DNA from: Coptis chinensis
Taxonomy: Eukaryota > Streptophyta > Magnoliopsida > Ranunculales > Ranunculaceae
DNA length: 64,000 nucleotides
Reading direction: 5' to 3'
NCBI GenBank assembly: GCA_015680905.1
Contig: CM027383.1
Span: 37,446,501 to 37,510,500 of the forward strand
The notes beneath the pieces are model-generated. The model did no database searches and had not been told where the DNA came from. It saw only the letters and a list, made by a program, of their open reading frames with translations. Positions 23,715 through 35,505 of the stretch are shown piece by piece. Position 1 is the first letter of the stretch, and each line of letters starts with the position of its first letter. Made by a program: the position numbers and the translations under genes.

Positions 23715-23724
23715 CTTTTATATA
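23715..23724 (-). promoter_or_regulatory. TATA box of the antisense gene in element A
   Basis: Read on the minus strand: TATATAAAAG. It lies about 113 bases before the first ATG and just inside the 3' LTR, so the antisense gene probably has its own promoter, independent of the LTR. Confidence 0.6.
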
Positions 23725-23940
23725 CAGATAAGATGGACGGTTACGATTAGCCCAAGCATTGCATTTTTTCAGGATGGAACTGCCATCATTACCTTTTTCG
23801 GGAAACGGCGTGTCTATTCAAGTTGTCTTTTCAGAGCCTTAATTAGTTGGGTACGTCAGACAGTTCTAGTAACAATTTTGGGAAAAGATTCTCGCACCAA
23901 AAGCAGTGTCGCTTCAAGTGCTTACGTGCTAGATGGCACG

Positions 23941-23952
23941 AAAGGGGGCATC
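23941..23952 (+). promoter_or_regulatory. Polypurine tract of element A
   Basis: AAAGGGGGCA is followed by two bases and then the LTR start TGTAAGGG. It primes plus-strand DNA synthesis. Confidence 0.85.
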
Positions 23953-24636
23953 TGTAAGGGGGATTTCCCGTCATTAAATAGATGACACGTGTATGGGAAA
24001 TAACCTAAGACTATAGATGTCCAGAATGAGACGAGGACCATCAGATTAGTTATGTGAATAAGTGATCTCGTGCTTAGCACGAGTGTTTAGTGGACATGTG
24101 CTAGGCACGTGGCTGACCGCATCTAAGTATGACAGTTCTCCAAGTTGTTAGGAACTGATATAAACAGTTCCTAAACAGAAGGAAACTGAAGATGGCGATC
24201 TCTGATGATAAGGAAGGAATCGTTATGACATATCTTAGGAGTTACCTTTTAGATATAATCTTCCTATACACGATGGGACATTATGATCAACAAGGAAACT
24301 TACCTCTCATAAGATATGGTCTAGATTCAGACTTCCATAAGAAGAGGAACCCTAATAAGAAGGTAGAGTCCAAAGATGGAAGGGAACTCACAAGCAATGA
24401 GAACAGTCCTAACCCTAGGACTCTCATAGCTCTTCCTATATAAACTATAGGGATTCGCTCTTAGAAACTATGCAAAATAGGGTTTGATTCTCCTAAATAA
24501 ATAAGGAGATACGTAGGTAGCCGCCAGGTGGTTCAACCTTGAACTCACAATCATCTCATCCCTTCTCTACCCAGTCAAAGCTTTTGGATCACAAGGCACA
24601 GAGGAAGATCAGGGGATAGTTGAAAACTCCCTTACA
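23953..24636 (+). repeat. 3' LTR of element A (684 bp)
   Basis: Perfect inverted ends TGTAAGGG / CCCTTACA. TATA box TATATAAAC at 24437-24445. A small open stretch 24192-24443 lies wholly inside the LTR and is not a gene. Confidence 0.92.
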
Positions 24637-24908
24637 GTACCTACAACAATCAGAATAGAGCGATGGTTCCATCCAACTTTAACCAGAAGTACCAAAATCC
24701 ACCAATCAACAACTAAAGAGACCTAGTTCCAGTTACCCAACCTACTAATGTCTCGTTAGACAAAACATCTGAGATGATGCTATCTTTGATGCATCAACAA
24801 TCTCAAATCTTGGTGTCCATACAACAATCTCTAAACCACCTAACTCAAGAGAAAGCTCAGAAAGGTGTGTTCACAGGACAAGCAGTTCCTAATCTTAAAC
24901 AAGCAAAC

Positions 24909-26389
24909 TGATAAGAGCCCAAAACTGTAGTTTTAACCCTGCAACAGTCATACTTTTAGACCAATTATGTGAGTAATAATTAAGAGTTAACACTGATTAC
25001 GTGTTTTATTGCATTTCAGGTTTCAAAGTCCATTATGTGCAGAAATGTGCCACTTTAGCGAGATAAAGGAGCTAAGGTCGGTTACTAAGGAGTTCCATGA
25101 TTAAAGGCCAAGATTCAAGAAGATAAAGCCTTTCTAAATCCCGGTCAAAAGCAGAAAAGTCGACGCGGGTTGAAACAGCACACAAGTCAGCAGAACTTCC
25201 GAAAGCCGTATCTTTGGACTCAGACCTCGGAATGGGGCCTACCTTATGTCAAAACGACCGGCTCGGAAAAAACTTTCCAATGGTTCAAGCCTTGAGCCAA
25301 TCAGAGGAGCAGAAGTAGACGAAAAGTCTGTTGAAGCCAACTGCAGCAGGAAGAGGCCTTTTTGGACTGAAAGAATTGGGTTTTGGGCCTGATTCTCTGG
25401 CCCAAAACATGGCTCCTAGCCCATGCACGATTTTTGGATCTGAAAGTATAAAAACCAAAGCTTAGCTCTTTGTTAATGGTAGCTAGTTAGACCTAAAATA
25501 ATATAGATAATTCTAGATCTGTTTTCATTAATTAAATTAAGTTTTAGTTCCATTTTCAATTCTTGTTTTAGATTAAGTCTTTGAATCATTGTTCTTGATT
25601 GATTAGATAAATAAAATAGTTATTTTATCAATTTCGAATTGTGTTATTTCAATCTATTAGATCTAGTTTTAATTGTTGATTGGTTACCATTTCTTAGTTG
25701 TTAATTGGAATTTAATCATTGTTTAGTTTAGATTAGTAAATTTCGAATCTTGATAATATGTGTAGTTTAGATTCATATGGGAATGATTGCAGAATGATTC
25801 AAGGCTAAAACCTCCATTAGAGGGGTTGATGAAGCCTTGATGAAAACTTAGTGGTATAGTGTAGAAGCATTGTAGAATCTATTCCAATCTAGAAGGTCGT
25901 GATTCGCCATGAGAATGGGTGGACGACCTCACATGCTAGTTAGTACTCGGTAGAAATGCCATGAACACTAGGGATTAGAACTCGAATTTCTTGCCATAAG
26001 AACGTAAGAATCGAGATACAAGAATCTATGCTAGGCTATTAAGTTGGATTCGAGGTGGATTCAATTCCCCTCTAATCCTTTATCTAGATTCAAAACAATC
26101 ATATTTCTATAGTATTCGTAGTTTAAATTCAAATAATCAAATTCAGTAAGTATCATAGTATATCACCTTCGTAAAGCTCTCATTGACTTTAAGATTGATC
26201 AATTAGACTAGAAAACATTTCATGTTAGAGCACTAGGAGTGGAACGAACCTCTTACTCCACTATATCTCAAGGGATTGAGAGTAGAGAAATCTTTGATAA
26301 ATTAGACACTTAAGATTAGTTTTAGTTTACTTACGTTTTGAGTTTCATTGTTCATTTCGTAGGTAGACTATTCAATTTTATCTTTATCA
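24909..26389 (+). mobile_element. S1: solo LTR of the Athila-like family (1481 bp) in element Z
   Basis: Starts TGATAAGAGC, ends CTTTATCA, and is flanked by CAAAC at 24904-24908 and 26390-26394, a perfect 5-bp target duplication. It has the same TATA region (GTATAAAAACC, near 25446) and the same CCTCCATTAGAGG segment as the LTRs of B and D. No internal sequence remains, so the two LTRs of a former element recombined. Confidence 0.93.
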
Positions 26390-27522
26390 CAAACTCTGCC
26401 TTGGAAGTTGCAAGCGCCTAAAACACTATCATGAGTTACGGTCTATGGATGTAGAAGAAACCATTCTCGAAGATCCTATCTATGGAGATTAAATTCTCTG
26501 TTCCGTGATGTATTTCCAATCATTTCATTCCCTTACATCTGTTTCTATGAAATACATCAGAAAAGGTAACCGGACCACTCAACTTAGAGTGTGTGGTTAT
26601 AAGTGTCGAAGCCTTGAATCCACGTATACTTGTATATTTCTTGTTAGCACTTTACTCATAGTTTGAGTAATGTACCTCAATAAAGCAAGTATAGAATTTT
26701 CTTTTTCTTTTTTTTACACTCTTTTTGTTTAAAATAGCTTTTCCTTGTTGTTTTTATAAAAGTTCTTGGTTTTTCCAATTTTTATAATATAGGATTCTCG
26801 ATACAACACTAGTCATGTGTTTTTGTTCCAAAATAGGAAATGGATTCTACACTGACCAACCCCTAGAAAAACGCAATGTAGGGGCGGTTTGAGATCAGTT
26901 TTGCTTATTAAGGGTCGCCTATATCACCTGCGCTATTGGCACGGGTCAGGACATTTTATGTCTTGCGCAATAAATCTCCCAACTCGTATAACTGAAGCTC
27001 TATCTGTCTGGATTGGGTTCACTTGAACCGACATGAAAGTTGCCTAAGACAATCTGTTATGGTATGTTTTTAATCACTACTTTTGTATGAGTCATTTGTA
27101 TATATATCTACATAATTTTCAAAAACTTGAGGATATAAAATTTAAAATCTTACGTCCTAGAGTAACCAAAATGATACTGGATAAACGTATGATTTTATCT
27201 TCTTGCTAAAAACCCTTTATTTTGTTAAAGATACCTTTTAAGAAAAACAAGAACAAAAAAAAAAATAAACAAAAAAAACTCGACGAAGAGTCGACTTCTA
27301 GAATTAAACAAATGGTGTAACCCAAAGTGAAACCATGATCTGTTTAATTTTCTCATGCATCTCTCTATTATTGTCTCGAGAATCTGACGTTAAAAGACTC
27401 ATTTTGTATAAAAATTTCAAAATTTTGACCCCCCTCTTTTCTGAAAACTCTACATAATTTTTAGCTGCCAAAAATTTCAAAAACTTCTTCCCCCCCCCCC
27501 CGCTTCCTACAAACCTTTCAAA

Positions 27523-27752
27523 ATGTCTAACAAAAGTTCTTCTCCATCGAGCAAGGCTCAATAGAGATGTGTACCCTCTGATTTTGAAGTTTTTGCATCT
27601 CTTCCGATTGATATTAAACATGACATCTGGAAGAGAATTCACACCATCACACCTGGTGTAGGAAAAAGTTCTTACGCCTGCAAACGACATGCAGTTAGGG
27701 AGAACTGGGGTTTGAGATGTCAAACACCAGACTGCTCTGGACTTCAGCGATA
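27523..27752 (+). pseudogene. Unidentified short coding remnant in element Z, F-box-like segment
   Basis: Translation gives DFEVFASLPIDIKHDIWKRI followed by a Cys-containing basic stretch (YACKRHAV, WGLRCQTPDCSG). FASLPIDIKHDIWKRI recalls the LP.DI...I..RI pattern of F-box or 2EXR domains. The other family members have no similar sequence at the matching place. It could be a captured host exon or chance. A run of about 13 C lies just upstream (27490-27502). Broken. Confidence 0.3.
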
Positions 27753-28607
27753 AGCGAGGGCTCAGTATTTACAGTCTATATGTGTCTTACACCAAAACAC
27801 AGAGCCCAGCTTCATAGAGTAATCAAACCATCTGGTTGGGATTAACTCCAGTCTTGGGGATCTAAGTAAAAACAACCCACATTTTTATAGTTTTTCAAAA
27901 TATAATCCAAAAAAATTAATTAATCTTTAATTTCATGTTTGTATTTTCTTTCCACCATCCATTCCCTTTGCTCTCGTAACACTCTTTTTGATTTATTCTG
28001 CTATTCGTGTGCTTTGTTTTCAAGTTGGCATACTCCATTCTTTTTAGAGCTCATTCGTGTATACAACTTATTTCATCTTCACGCTTCAAGGCGTTCATCT
28101 ATCATCTTATGTGTCATACAACCTTGGATCAAAACATGTGATCTATCGTTGGATTTGATTTTTTGCGTTGATCGTTTAGACAATTTGGTTGTCGAATCAG
28201 ACCGGTAACGAAGCGCGGATTTGTATTTTACGAGTTATGAGAATGATCAGGACCTTTTCGGTATTTCCACATTTCATATGGGCTTGGGCCAAAATTTTCA
28301 AACCCTAAAAAACCCAACAATCGACGGTCGTACGCAGGTTTAAATTACAACCACGCGGCCGCCCAACACACCGTCTTTTTCACTCAAAGCCCTAGCTCAT
28401 AAAAATCCACCAGACACGCGCCCGAGCCTCACCAACCCGCGCCGCGCCTCCTTCTTCACCAAATCCAAAACTTTTCCTATTGATACTAGCAAACCTTCAC
28501 CCCACCTCATATCCACTTTCAATTTAACCAAAACATTCTCTCATGGTTTCCAATTGAAAGATTGTACCCGAAATGGATTTTTCAAATCTATTTGATTCGG
28601 GGGTTTT

Positions 28608-30010
28608 TGATGTTTTATTCAAGGTACAGAGTAGAGAATTTGTTCCACTCCTAGTTTGTTTAGGTGTAACGTGTCCTAGTTCGTGTAAGCTAACAAAGTC
28701 GTGAGAATAATGGAATTGAAATTAACTACGATGAATCAAACAATCAAGATGATATGATTCAAACTACGGAAATACTAAATTAACAATATGAGGAGGAATT
28801 AGGGGGATTTAATTCCACCTTAATTCAACTTAATCAACTAGCGAGGAATTGTCGTAATCCGAATTGCAATGCTTTCACATAGCAATTGGGTCTTTCTAAT
28901 CCCTAATTGTTCATGGTAATCTCTACCAACTAACAACTAGCATGTGAAGCAATCAAACCCATTCTCATGGTGAACTAATTACTTTCTAGAATGGAATAGA
29001 TTATTTACAAACAATTCTACGCTAACAACAATCAAGTTTCATCAAGGCTTCCTCAAACCCCTCTAATGGAGGTTTTAGCCTTGAATCATTATACTATCAT
29101 TTCTAAAACAAGAATAATCAAAACAAGTCATTATTAAATAAGTAATTAACTTTATTGATCAAATTTAATAATAGTCTAAGATTCAAAATGAATTAAAACT
29201 GAATTTAAAATTAATTTAGAACTACGATTATGAATATCTAATTATCAAATTAAGACAAACTAATTATGAATTTAAGACAACTAAAGCTAAATAAGAATTG
29301 AATCATAAAACTAAGTTGAAATGAAAAACTAATTCTTTATTATAAACTAAATCTGATTCTAAATAAAACTCATTTCTTTGTTCTAAATCTAATTAACTAA
29401 ATGTAACAAAAAACTCGATCTAAAACTAAGTTATTGGATAATTGCTAAGTAAAAACTCTATATCTTAAGAGCTAAGTCTTTTGTCTCTCATACAGAGGAG
29501 CCATGTTTTGGGCCGAAATATCGAGCCTAAAACCTTATTACTTCAGTCCACAAAGGGATTTTCAACTAGATTTGTGTTCAATAGCCTTTTCATCCACTTC
29601 TGCTCCTCTGATTGGGTCAAAGATTGTACCATTAGACAGCACTTTCCGAGTTGGTCGTTTTGACATAAGGTAGGCCCAATTCAGAGGTATGAGTCCAAAG
29701 ATACGGTCTTCGAAAGTTCTGCTGACTTTTATGCACTATTTCTGCCCGCGTTGACTTTGACTTTTCAGCTTTGACTGGGCTTTAAAAAGGTTTTTTCTCC
29801 TTGAATCTTGGCCTTTAATCATAGAACTTCTTAGCAACCAACCTTTGCTCCATTATCTCGTAAAAGGGGCGCATTTCTGCACATATTAGACTCCAATGCC
29901 TGAAATATATAAGAACACGATAACAATACTAACTCTTACTTATTAATCATATAATTGGTCAGTAAGAAATATTATTAAGGGGTTAAAACTACAGTTTTGG
30001 GCTCTTATCA
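28608..30010 (-). repeat. 3' LTR of element C (about 1403 bp, reversed)
   Basis: The boundary at 30010 is firm (TGATAAGAGC on the minus strand next to the polypurine tract). The boundary at 28608 is taken from TGATGTTT and the change in sequence; it is less sure because this end differs from the other LTRs. Confidence 0.75.
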
Positions 30011-31201
30011 AAACACCCCCAAACAGCATTTTGCTTGTCCTCAAGCAAATATGAGAAATTAGAATAAGTGACCAAAAATGAATTTCTAACTAATTTTGTT
30101 TCACCGAGTGCGATTGCATTGACCATATGCAACAAGGCCTTGAACCACTAAGAATTCCCTAGTAGACGAGTTATAGCCTCATGAGAGTTTTCTAGTGAAG
30201 GAACTCAAAAACTTCATCTATACTACAACGATTAAGAAATAAAACTATTATTTCCTTATTTATGTCTCAATTTTCTATACATCTCACTAGCAATGAATAC
30301 AGAATAATCAAGTCGGAACCTAAGCTAATATATGGATAATAATCAATCATCTACGAATAAATATATATACAATGAGTAATACAATGAAATGCACTAACAG
30401 GTCCGTTTCTGAAACTTTGGAATAGCGTCCTTAAGTATGTCCTCACATAAATATCAAGACAAAAACACTCTAATTTTTCTGCTCAAGTTTTCATTTACTC
30501 GATTAATGCGGTGGGCACACTTTACCTTACAATCTCAATGACACACAAGAAAGCCGAAGTCGATCAAACACATCTGCCACTTACTATCATACTAACCTAT
30601 TCCTAATTGAGCTAGAGGTCTTTATTAGGTGTTGCGAGGATTAGGTGATGGTTTCAGAATGAAGGAAATGGATATCCAAAAAGAACCAGTCTGAGATAAT
30701 AGAGTCTTCATATTATGTAACTAGAGAAAACCTTGTTTTTACTTTGCTTCTACACTTTGTTTCCATCCCTAGCCATTTTTTTTTTCTTTTTCTTTGGCTT
30801 TTGACTCATTTGATTCTGTTTTTGGAGTTCATTTTATTTTATTTATTTTTTTCTTTTCTTTGGATGGAAACTTTCTTTTCTTATTTGAAGCAACTAACAA
30901 ATTCTTGATTTCAATGGTCTTTCTCTTTTCTATTCTTCATCTCTATTCTCAGACTCATTCAAAGAATGGGTAGGCTGATTTTTATTTTTATTTTTTTTTG
31001 TAAAAGGGTAAAGGATTTATGGGTTATGAAAGGCTAAAGAAAGGCTCAGAGGGGCGACTAGCGCAAACTAATTTTATAAGGTTTGAATTTCTGGCTATAT
31101 TGATCTAAAGAGGGCCTAAATTCTCGCTTAGGATATGGTATAGTGATCAAGCAAGTGGACGCGTGATTTCTCTATCCGGAATTTACTTCTCCCTTGTGTC
31201 A
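30011..31201 (-). other. 3' non-coding region of element C next to its LTR
   Basis: Reversed: hairpin CTTGAGGAC/AAGCAAAA-type and TTTGGGGGTGTTTT directly before the LTR (30011-30050), the segment GGCCTTGTTGCATATGGTCA (reversed near 30130-30150), and a T/C-rich tract at 30770-31000 that mirrors the A/G-rich tract of B. No gene seen. Confidence 0.7.
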
Positions 31202-32710
31202 TGATAAGAGCCCAAAACTGTAGTTTTAACCCTGTAACAGTCATATTATTAGACCAATTATGTGAGTAATAATTAATAGTTAACACTGATTACGTGTTTT
31301 TATACATTTCAGGCTTCAAAGTCGATTATGTGCAGAAATGTGCCACTTTAGCGAGATAAAGGAGCAAAGGTCGGTTACTAAGGAGTTCCGTGATTAAAGG
31401 CCAAGATTCAAGAAGATAAAGCTTTTCTAAAGCCCGGTCAAAAGCTGAAAAGTTGACGCGGGCAGAAACAGCACACAAGTCAGCAGAACTTCCGAAGGCC
31501 GTATCTTTGGACTCATACCTCGGAATGGGTCCTACCTTATGTCAAAACGACCGGCTTGGAAAGAGCTTTCCAATGGTCTAAGCCTTGACCCAATCAGAGG
31601 AGCACAAGTGGACTAAAAGTCTGTTGAAGCCAACTACAACTGAAGAGGCCTTTTTGGACTGAAAGAATTGGGTTTTGGGCCTGATTCTCTGGCCCAAAAC
31701 ATGGCTCCAAGCCCATGCACGATTTTTGGATCTGAATGTATAAAAACCAAAGCTTCACTCTTTGTTAATGGTAGATAGTTAGACCTAGATTAAAGATTAG
31801 ATTAGTAGCCTCCATTAATTAATTCTAGATCTAGTTTTCCTTAGATTTAATTAGTTTAATTTAATTAGTTTCATATCTTGTTTTTATTTAATTCCTTGAA
31901 TGATTGTTTGTCATTTAATTAGATAAATAAAATAGTTATTATTATTCAATTTTGATTTTTGTCATTTGCATTTATAGATCTAGTTTAAATTCTTGTTCTT
32001 ATTTCATTCTTAGTTAATTAATTAGATTTCAATTATTGTTTAATTTAGATTAGTAAAGTTAGAATTTTGATATGATGTGTAGTTATAATTCAATGGGAAA
32101 TGATGGGTTGATGATTCGAGGCTAAAACCTCCATTAGAGGGGTTGATGAAACTTTGATGAAAACTTAGTGGTATAGTGTAGAAGCATTGTAGAATCTATT
32201 CCACTCTAGAAGGTCGTGATTAAGCCATGAGAATGGGTGGGGCGACCTCACATGCTAGTTAGTATTTGGTAGAAATGCCATGAACACTAGGGATTAGAAC
32301 TCGAAATTCTTGCCGTAAGAACGTAAGAATCGAGAAACAAGAACCTATGCTAGGTTATCAAGTTGGATTCGAGGTGGATTCAATTCCCCTCTAATCCTTT
32401 ATCTAGATTCAAAAACAATCATATTTCCATAGCATTCGTAGTTTAAATTCAAATAATCAATTTCATATTGCATCGTAGTATAATTCCCCATCGTAAAGCT
32501 CTCATTAGACTTAAAATCGATTAGTTAACTAGAAAACATCACATGCTAGAGAATTAGGAGTGGAACGAACTTGTTACTCCACTCTATTTCGATAGATTTA
32601 AGAGTAGAAACTTTGATAAATATAGACACGTAAATAATTTTAGTTTTACTTGCGTTTGTAAGTTTAATCGCTTTATTTCGTAGGTAAAACTATTATTTTT
32701 ACGTTTATCA
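31202..32710 (+). repeat. 5' LTR of element D
   Basis: TGATAAGAGC to ACGTTTATCA; TATA box GTATAAAAACC at about 31738-31748. The primer binding site TGACGCCGCTGCCATC starts at 32713. Confidence 0.92.
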
Positions 32711-33007
32711 AATGACGCCGCTGCCATCTTAGTTGCACTTTAGCATTGTTTTCATAGTAGAATTAGTCATTTTTAAGTCCCATTAAACCCACCCACCCTT
32801 GTTTGATTCATACTGTGGTTATCCGTTTCAGCGTTGAAAAATTCCGCGAAAAATTACACTGAGCACGCGTAAACAAGACGCTATTCATAAGCGAAGCAAG
32901 GACGCTATCAGGTATTCCTTTCTTCCTTACCTCGCATCTCCAGTTAGAGGTTCATACTAATATATCAAGATTATTTGGATTGTTGTCGTGTTTAGACTTA
33001 GCCTTGC

Positions 33008-35430
33008 ATGAGATTAAGGTTTGGTCGGAGAAAAACACCGAACGTAATTAACCGTCAACGTCAACAAACAAATCTATCGAGTATACCAATCACTACACCT
33101 CTAACTACTATCCCACCAACCACACCTGACACAATGGCTGAAGAAAGAGAGACTCCTCTCTCCGACTTTTACAAAGCCTTGAGCGATAGCCCTAAATCTT
33201 GCATCGTTCTAGCAGACCCAGTGGGGGATTTTCGAATTCCCCCAAACATATTTAATTTGTTACCCGTTTTTCATGGTTTAGACCATGAAAAACCTTATCA
33301 GCACATGCGTAGGATTGAACAAGTCCTTACAACATTCCACCATCCTACGGTTGCTGCGGAACAAATTAAATTGAGGGTATTCCCTTTCACCTTAGGCGAT
33401 AAAGGCGTCTTCGTTAAGCGCCCAAGCGGCCTTAATTCTCATGGACTCGTGGGCCAAACTTGTTCATTTGTTTATAGAACATTTTACCCACCCCTAAAGA
33501 CGGATGAAATGCTTTCCAAGATTCACTTCTTTTCGTGAGAATCCTCATGAATCATTTTGAGGCTTGGAATCGCTTTCACCGATCTCCTTATAGAGTGTCC
33601 ACACATCATCACCTAGCAAAAGGCACGTTAGTTCGTGCCTTTTCAAAGGACTTCTACACCACCATAAAGAAGTCCTAGACATAATGAATGGGGGTAGTTT
33701 CCTAAGTAAAAGGAGCCTCGAGGAGGCATATAAATTTTGGAAGATCGACTAAAGCGTAATAATAATTGGGGGGGGTAGTGACGATTACTCCCGCTCCGCT
33801 AGTTCTTCTTCAACAGTTAAGGCTACCAGTATGTTCGAGGTTAAATAAGATCCGGAGCTTAAAACTCTAATTGAATCCCTCACAAAAAAGGTAGAGGCCA
33901 TTTCTGTACAACAAAAGCCTATCCCCATCATAAATGTAAATTCAAATCCATGTAGTTTCTGTTGGAGTCCTGAGCATCCCGACTCCAACTGTCCTATAGC
34001 CTATGAACATTCTTGTTCCATTAATAGTGAACCTAACGCCCCTTGGAGACAAAATCCCAACCGGTTGAAGAAATAACCAACAAGTCACACCCCACAGGTA
34101 CAATAATCAATATGTTAGGCCAACGACGGTTATAACCAAGCTCCACCACAACAAGGACGGGGATCGGGGTAATTATAATAATTATAACAACCAAGCACAA
34201 CCTCGACAAGGTCAAGCACAAGGTCAATGTAGTTATAATAATTATAATGCTAATAGAGGTATCGTTAGGTAAATAATAACTATCACAATCCGCCCATAAA
34301 TAATCAACGCGAGATAGTTCGGTCCACACCACCGTGACTACTACACCCACACAACCGGATCGTCTTGACACCTTCATACAAGTGAGCCAACAACTTTTCC
34401 AAACCATGGCTCAATCTAACCAACACATTCTACAATCCGTTAATAATTTAAACCAACAGTTAGCCCAAGAGAAAGCCCAACCAAAAGGCGTGTTTCCAGG
34501 CCAAGCGATACCCAACCCTAGAACAGCAAACACAGCCTTTGAGGTAAACGGTAATACTAGTATGGAAACTACAACCGTAGGTGAGCTAAATGCCATCACC
34601 ACTCTCCGTTCTGGAAGAGTGGTTGATAACAAAGTAACTATGCCTATATAGTTACCCCATCAGTACTCCCTACACCGGATATCGAACTAGATACCGAAAT
34701 AGAAACTGAAGAACCTACCACTGTAGAGGTACCAGTTAAACCACAACCTAAGAAACAGAAAGCCAAGGTTACACATCAAGTCGAGCCATACGCTAAATAT
34801 AGAACGAAACCACCGTTCCCTCAGAAATTAGCCATGCTAACCAGGGATACTAACTTTGAGGAGATTAGGAACATTTTCAAAAATCTAACGATAAACCTTC
34901 CTTTTCTCGAAGCTATAAAAAGCTACCTAACCACGCTAAGTTTCTAAGGAGTTATGCACTACTAGCGTAAGACCAACATACCTAAAGACGCCTTTCTAAG
35001 CTGAGCAGTTCCTAACTTTATCCTAAAAATAATGGAATTGTTAAGTACAAGGAGGACCCTCGGTCGCCCCATTGCACAATGCACCTTAGAGATTCTCACA
35101 CGACCGACCGGGCTACTAGACATGGGGCTAGTGTTAACTTACTCCCATTTTATTTGTATAAACAAATAGGTCTATAGGAGATGCAACCTACTAAAATGAC
35201 ATTGCAATTAGTCGACGGTCTATTAAGTATTCTAAGGGTGTGGTTGAAAACTTTGGTTAAAGTCAAAAATTTTACTACCCGGCCCGACCGTTATCCTCGA
35301 CCACGAAGTCACTAGCGACTCTGTACCTATCATTTTAGGCGTCCCTTCTTGGCTCGCCAACGCGGCTCATAAACCGCGATGGTTCGATGTCCTTGTCCTT
35401 TGGCCATCTTTCTGTTGAGGTAAATGTTTT
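33008..35430 (+). pseudogene. gag and protease region of element D
   Basis: The gag front part (33008-33538) includes SDFYKALSDSPKSCIVLADPVGDFRIPPN-type sequence split over two motifs and VLTTFHHPTVAAEQIKLRVF. A core with LIECPHHHLAKGT-like sequence follows near 33590-33640, then an N/Q-rich tail (34334-34651: SQQLFQTMAQSNQHILQSVN). The protease remnant lies at about 35060-35430 with the VNLLPFYLYKQIG-like segment. Homologous in order and content to B and E. Broken, many breaks. Confidence 0.75.
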
Positions 35431-35439
35431 CAAAACGAG

Positions 35440-35505
35440 GACACAGTATCCCGATTCATCTACAAATGGAGAGGTTAGCATGATCGAGAGCATAGCTCAA
35501 GATTA
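35440..35505 (+). repeat. Left copy of a 66-bp duplication flanking element E
   Basis: GACACAGTATCCCGATTC to GCTCAAGATTA is repeated exactly at 47868-47933 on the other side of E. Element B has the matching sequence once (near 8799-8864), so this is a duplication of D sequence at the insertion of E. Confidence 0.9.

Larger units (their letters stand above)
1..24636 (+). mobile_element. Element A: Tat-type Ty3/gypsy LTR retrotransposon, 5' end outside window
   Basis: The right LTR (23953-24636, 684 bp) begins TGTAAGGG and ends CCCTTACA. The left LTR is cut by the window edge and ends at 1510. Between them lie, in order, a primer binding site, gag, a retropepsin, reverse transcriptase with YIDD, an RNase H, a second RNase H-like domain, an integrase, a long 3' region with an antisense gene, and a polypurine tract. 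Two RNase H domains and an antisense ORF are known traits of the Tat lineage. The element is interrupted by a solo LTR at 205-1465 and by element B at 4331-16914. It is broken, with on the order of ten or more breaks in gag and pol. Its two LTRs are clearly diverged in the part that can be compared, so it is older than B. Its target duplication cannot be read because the left flank is missing. Confidence 0.9.
24637..28607 (+). mobile_element. Element Z: older Athila-like element, internal part
   Basis: Target of A, S1 and C. Bases 24637-24908 read as the Q/N-rich end of an Athila-like gag (QSQILVSIQQSLNHLTQEKAQ, then KGVFTGQAVPN), the counterpart of B near 7780-7870. After the solo LTR S1 it continues with conserved block 1 (AGGTAACCGGACCACTCAACTTAGAGTGTG, split by a few changes from B 9710-9760; about 26565-26595) and ACCGGTAACGAAGCG (28201-28215). 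It runs into element C at 28608, just before where ORF2 would begin. Its LTRs are outside the window. Broken and much more diverged from B than D or E, so it is the oldest layer here. Confidence 0.7.

Noticed and set aside
24192-24443. Open stretch of 83 residues on the + strand
   Set aside because: It lies wholly inside the 3' LTR of element A and overlaps the TATA box; the matching part of the 5' LTR is outside the window or not open.
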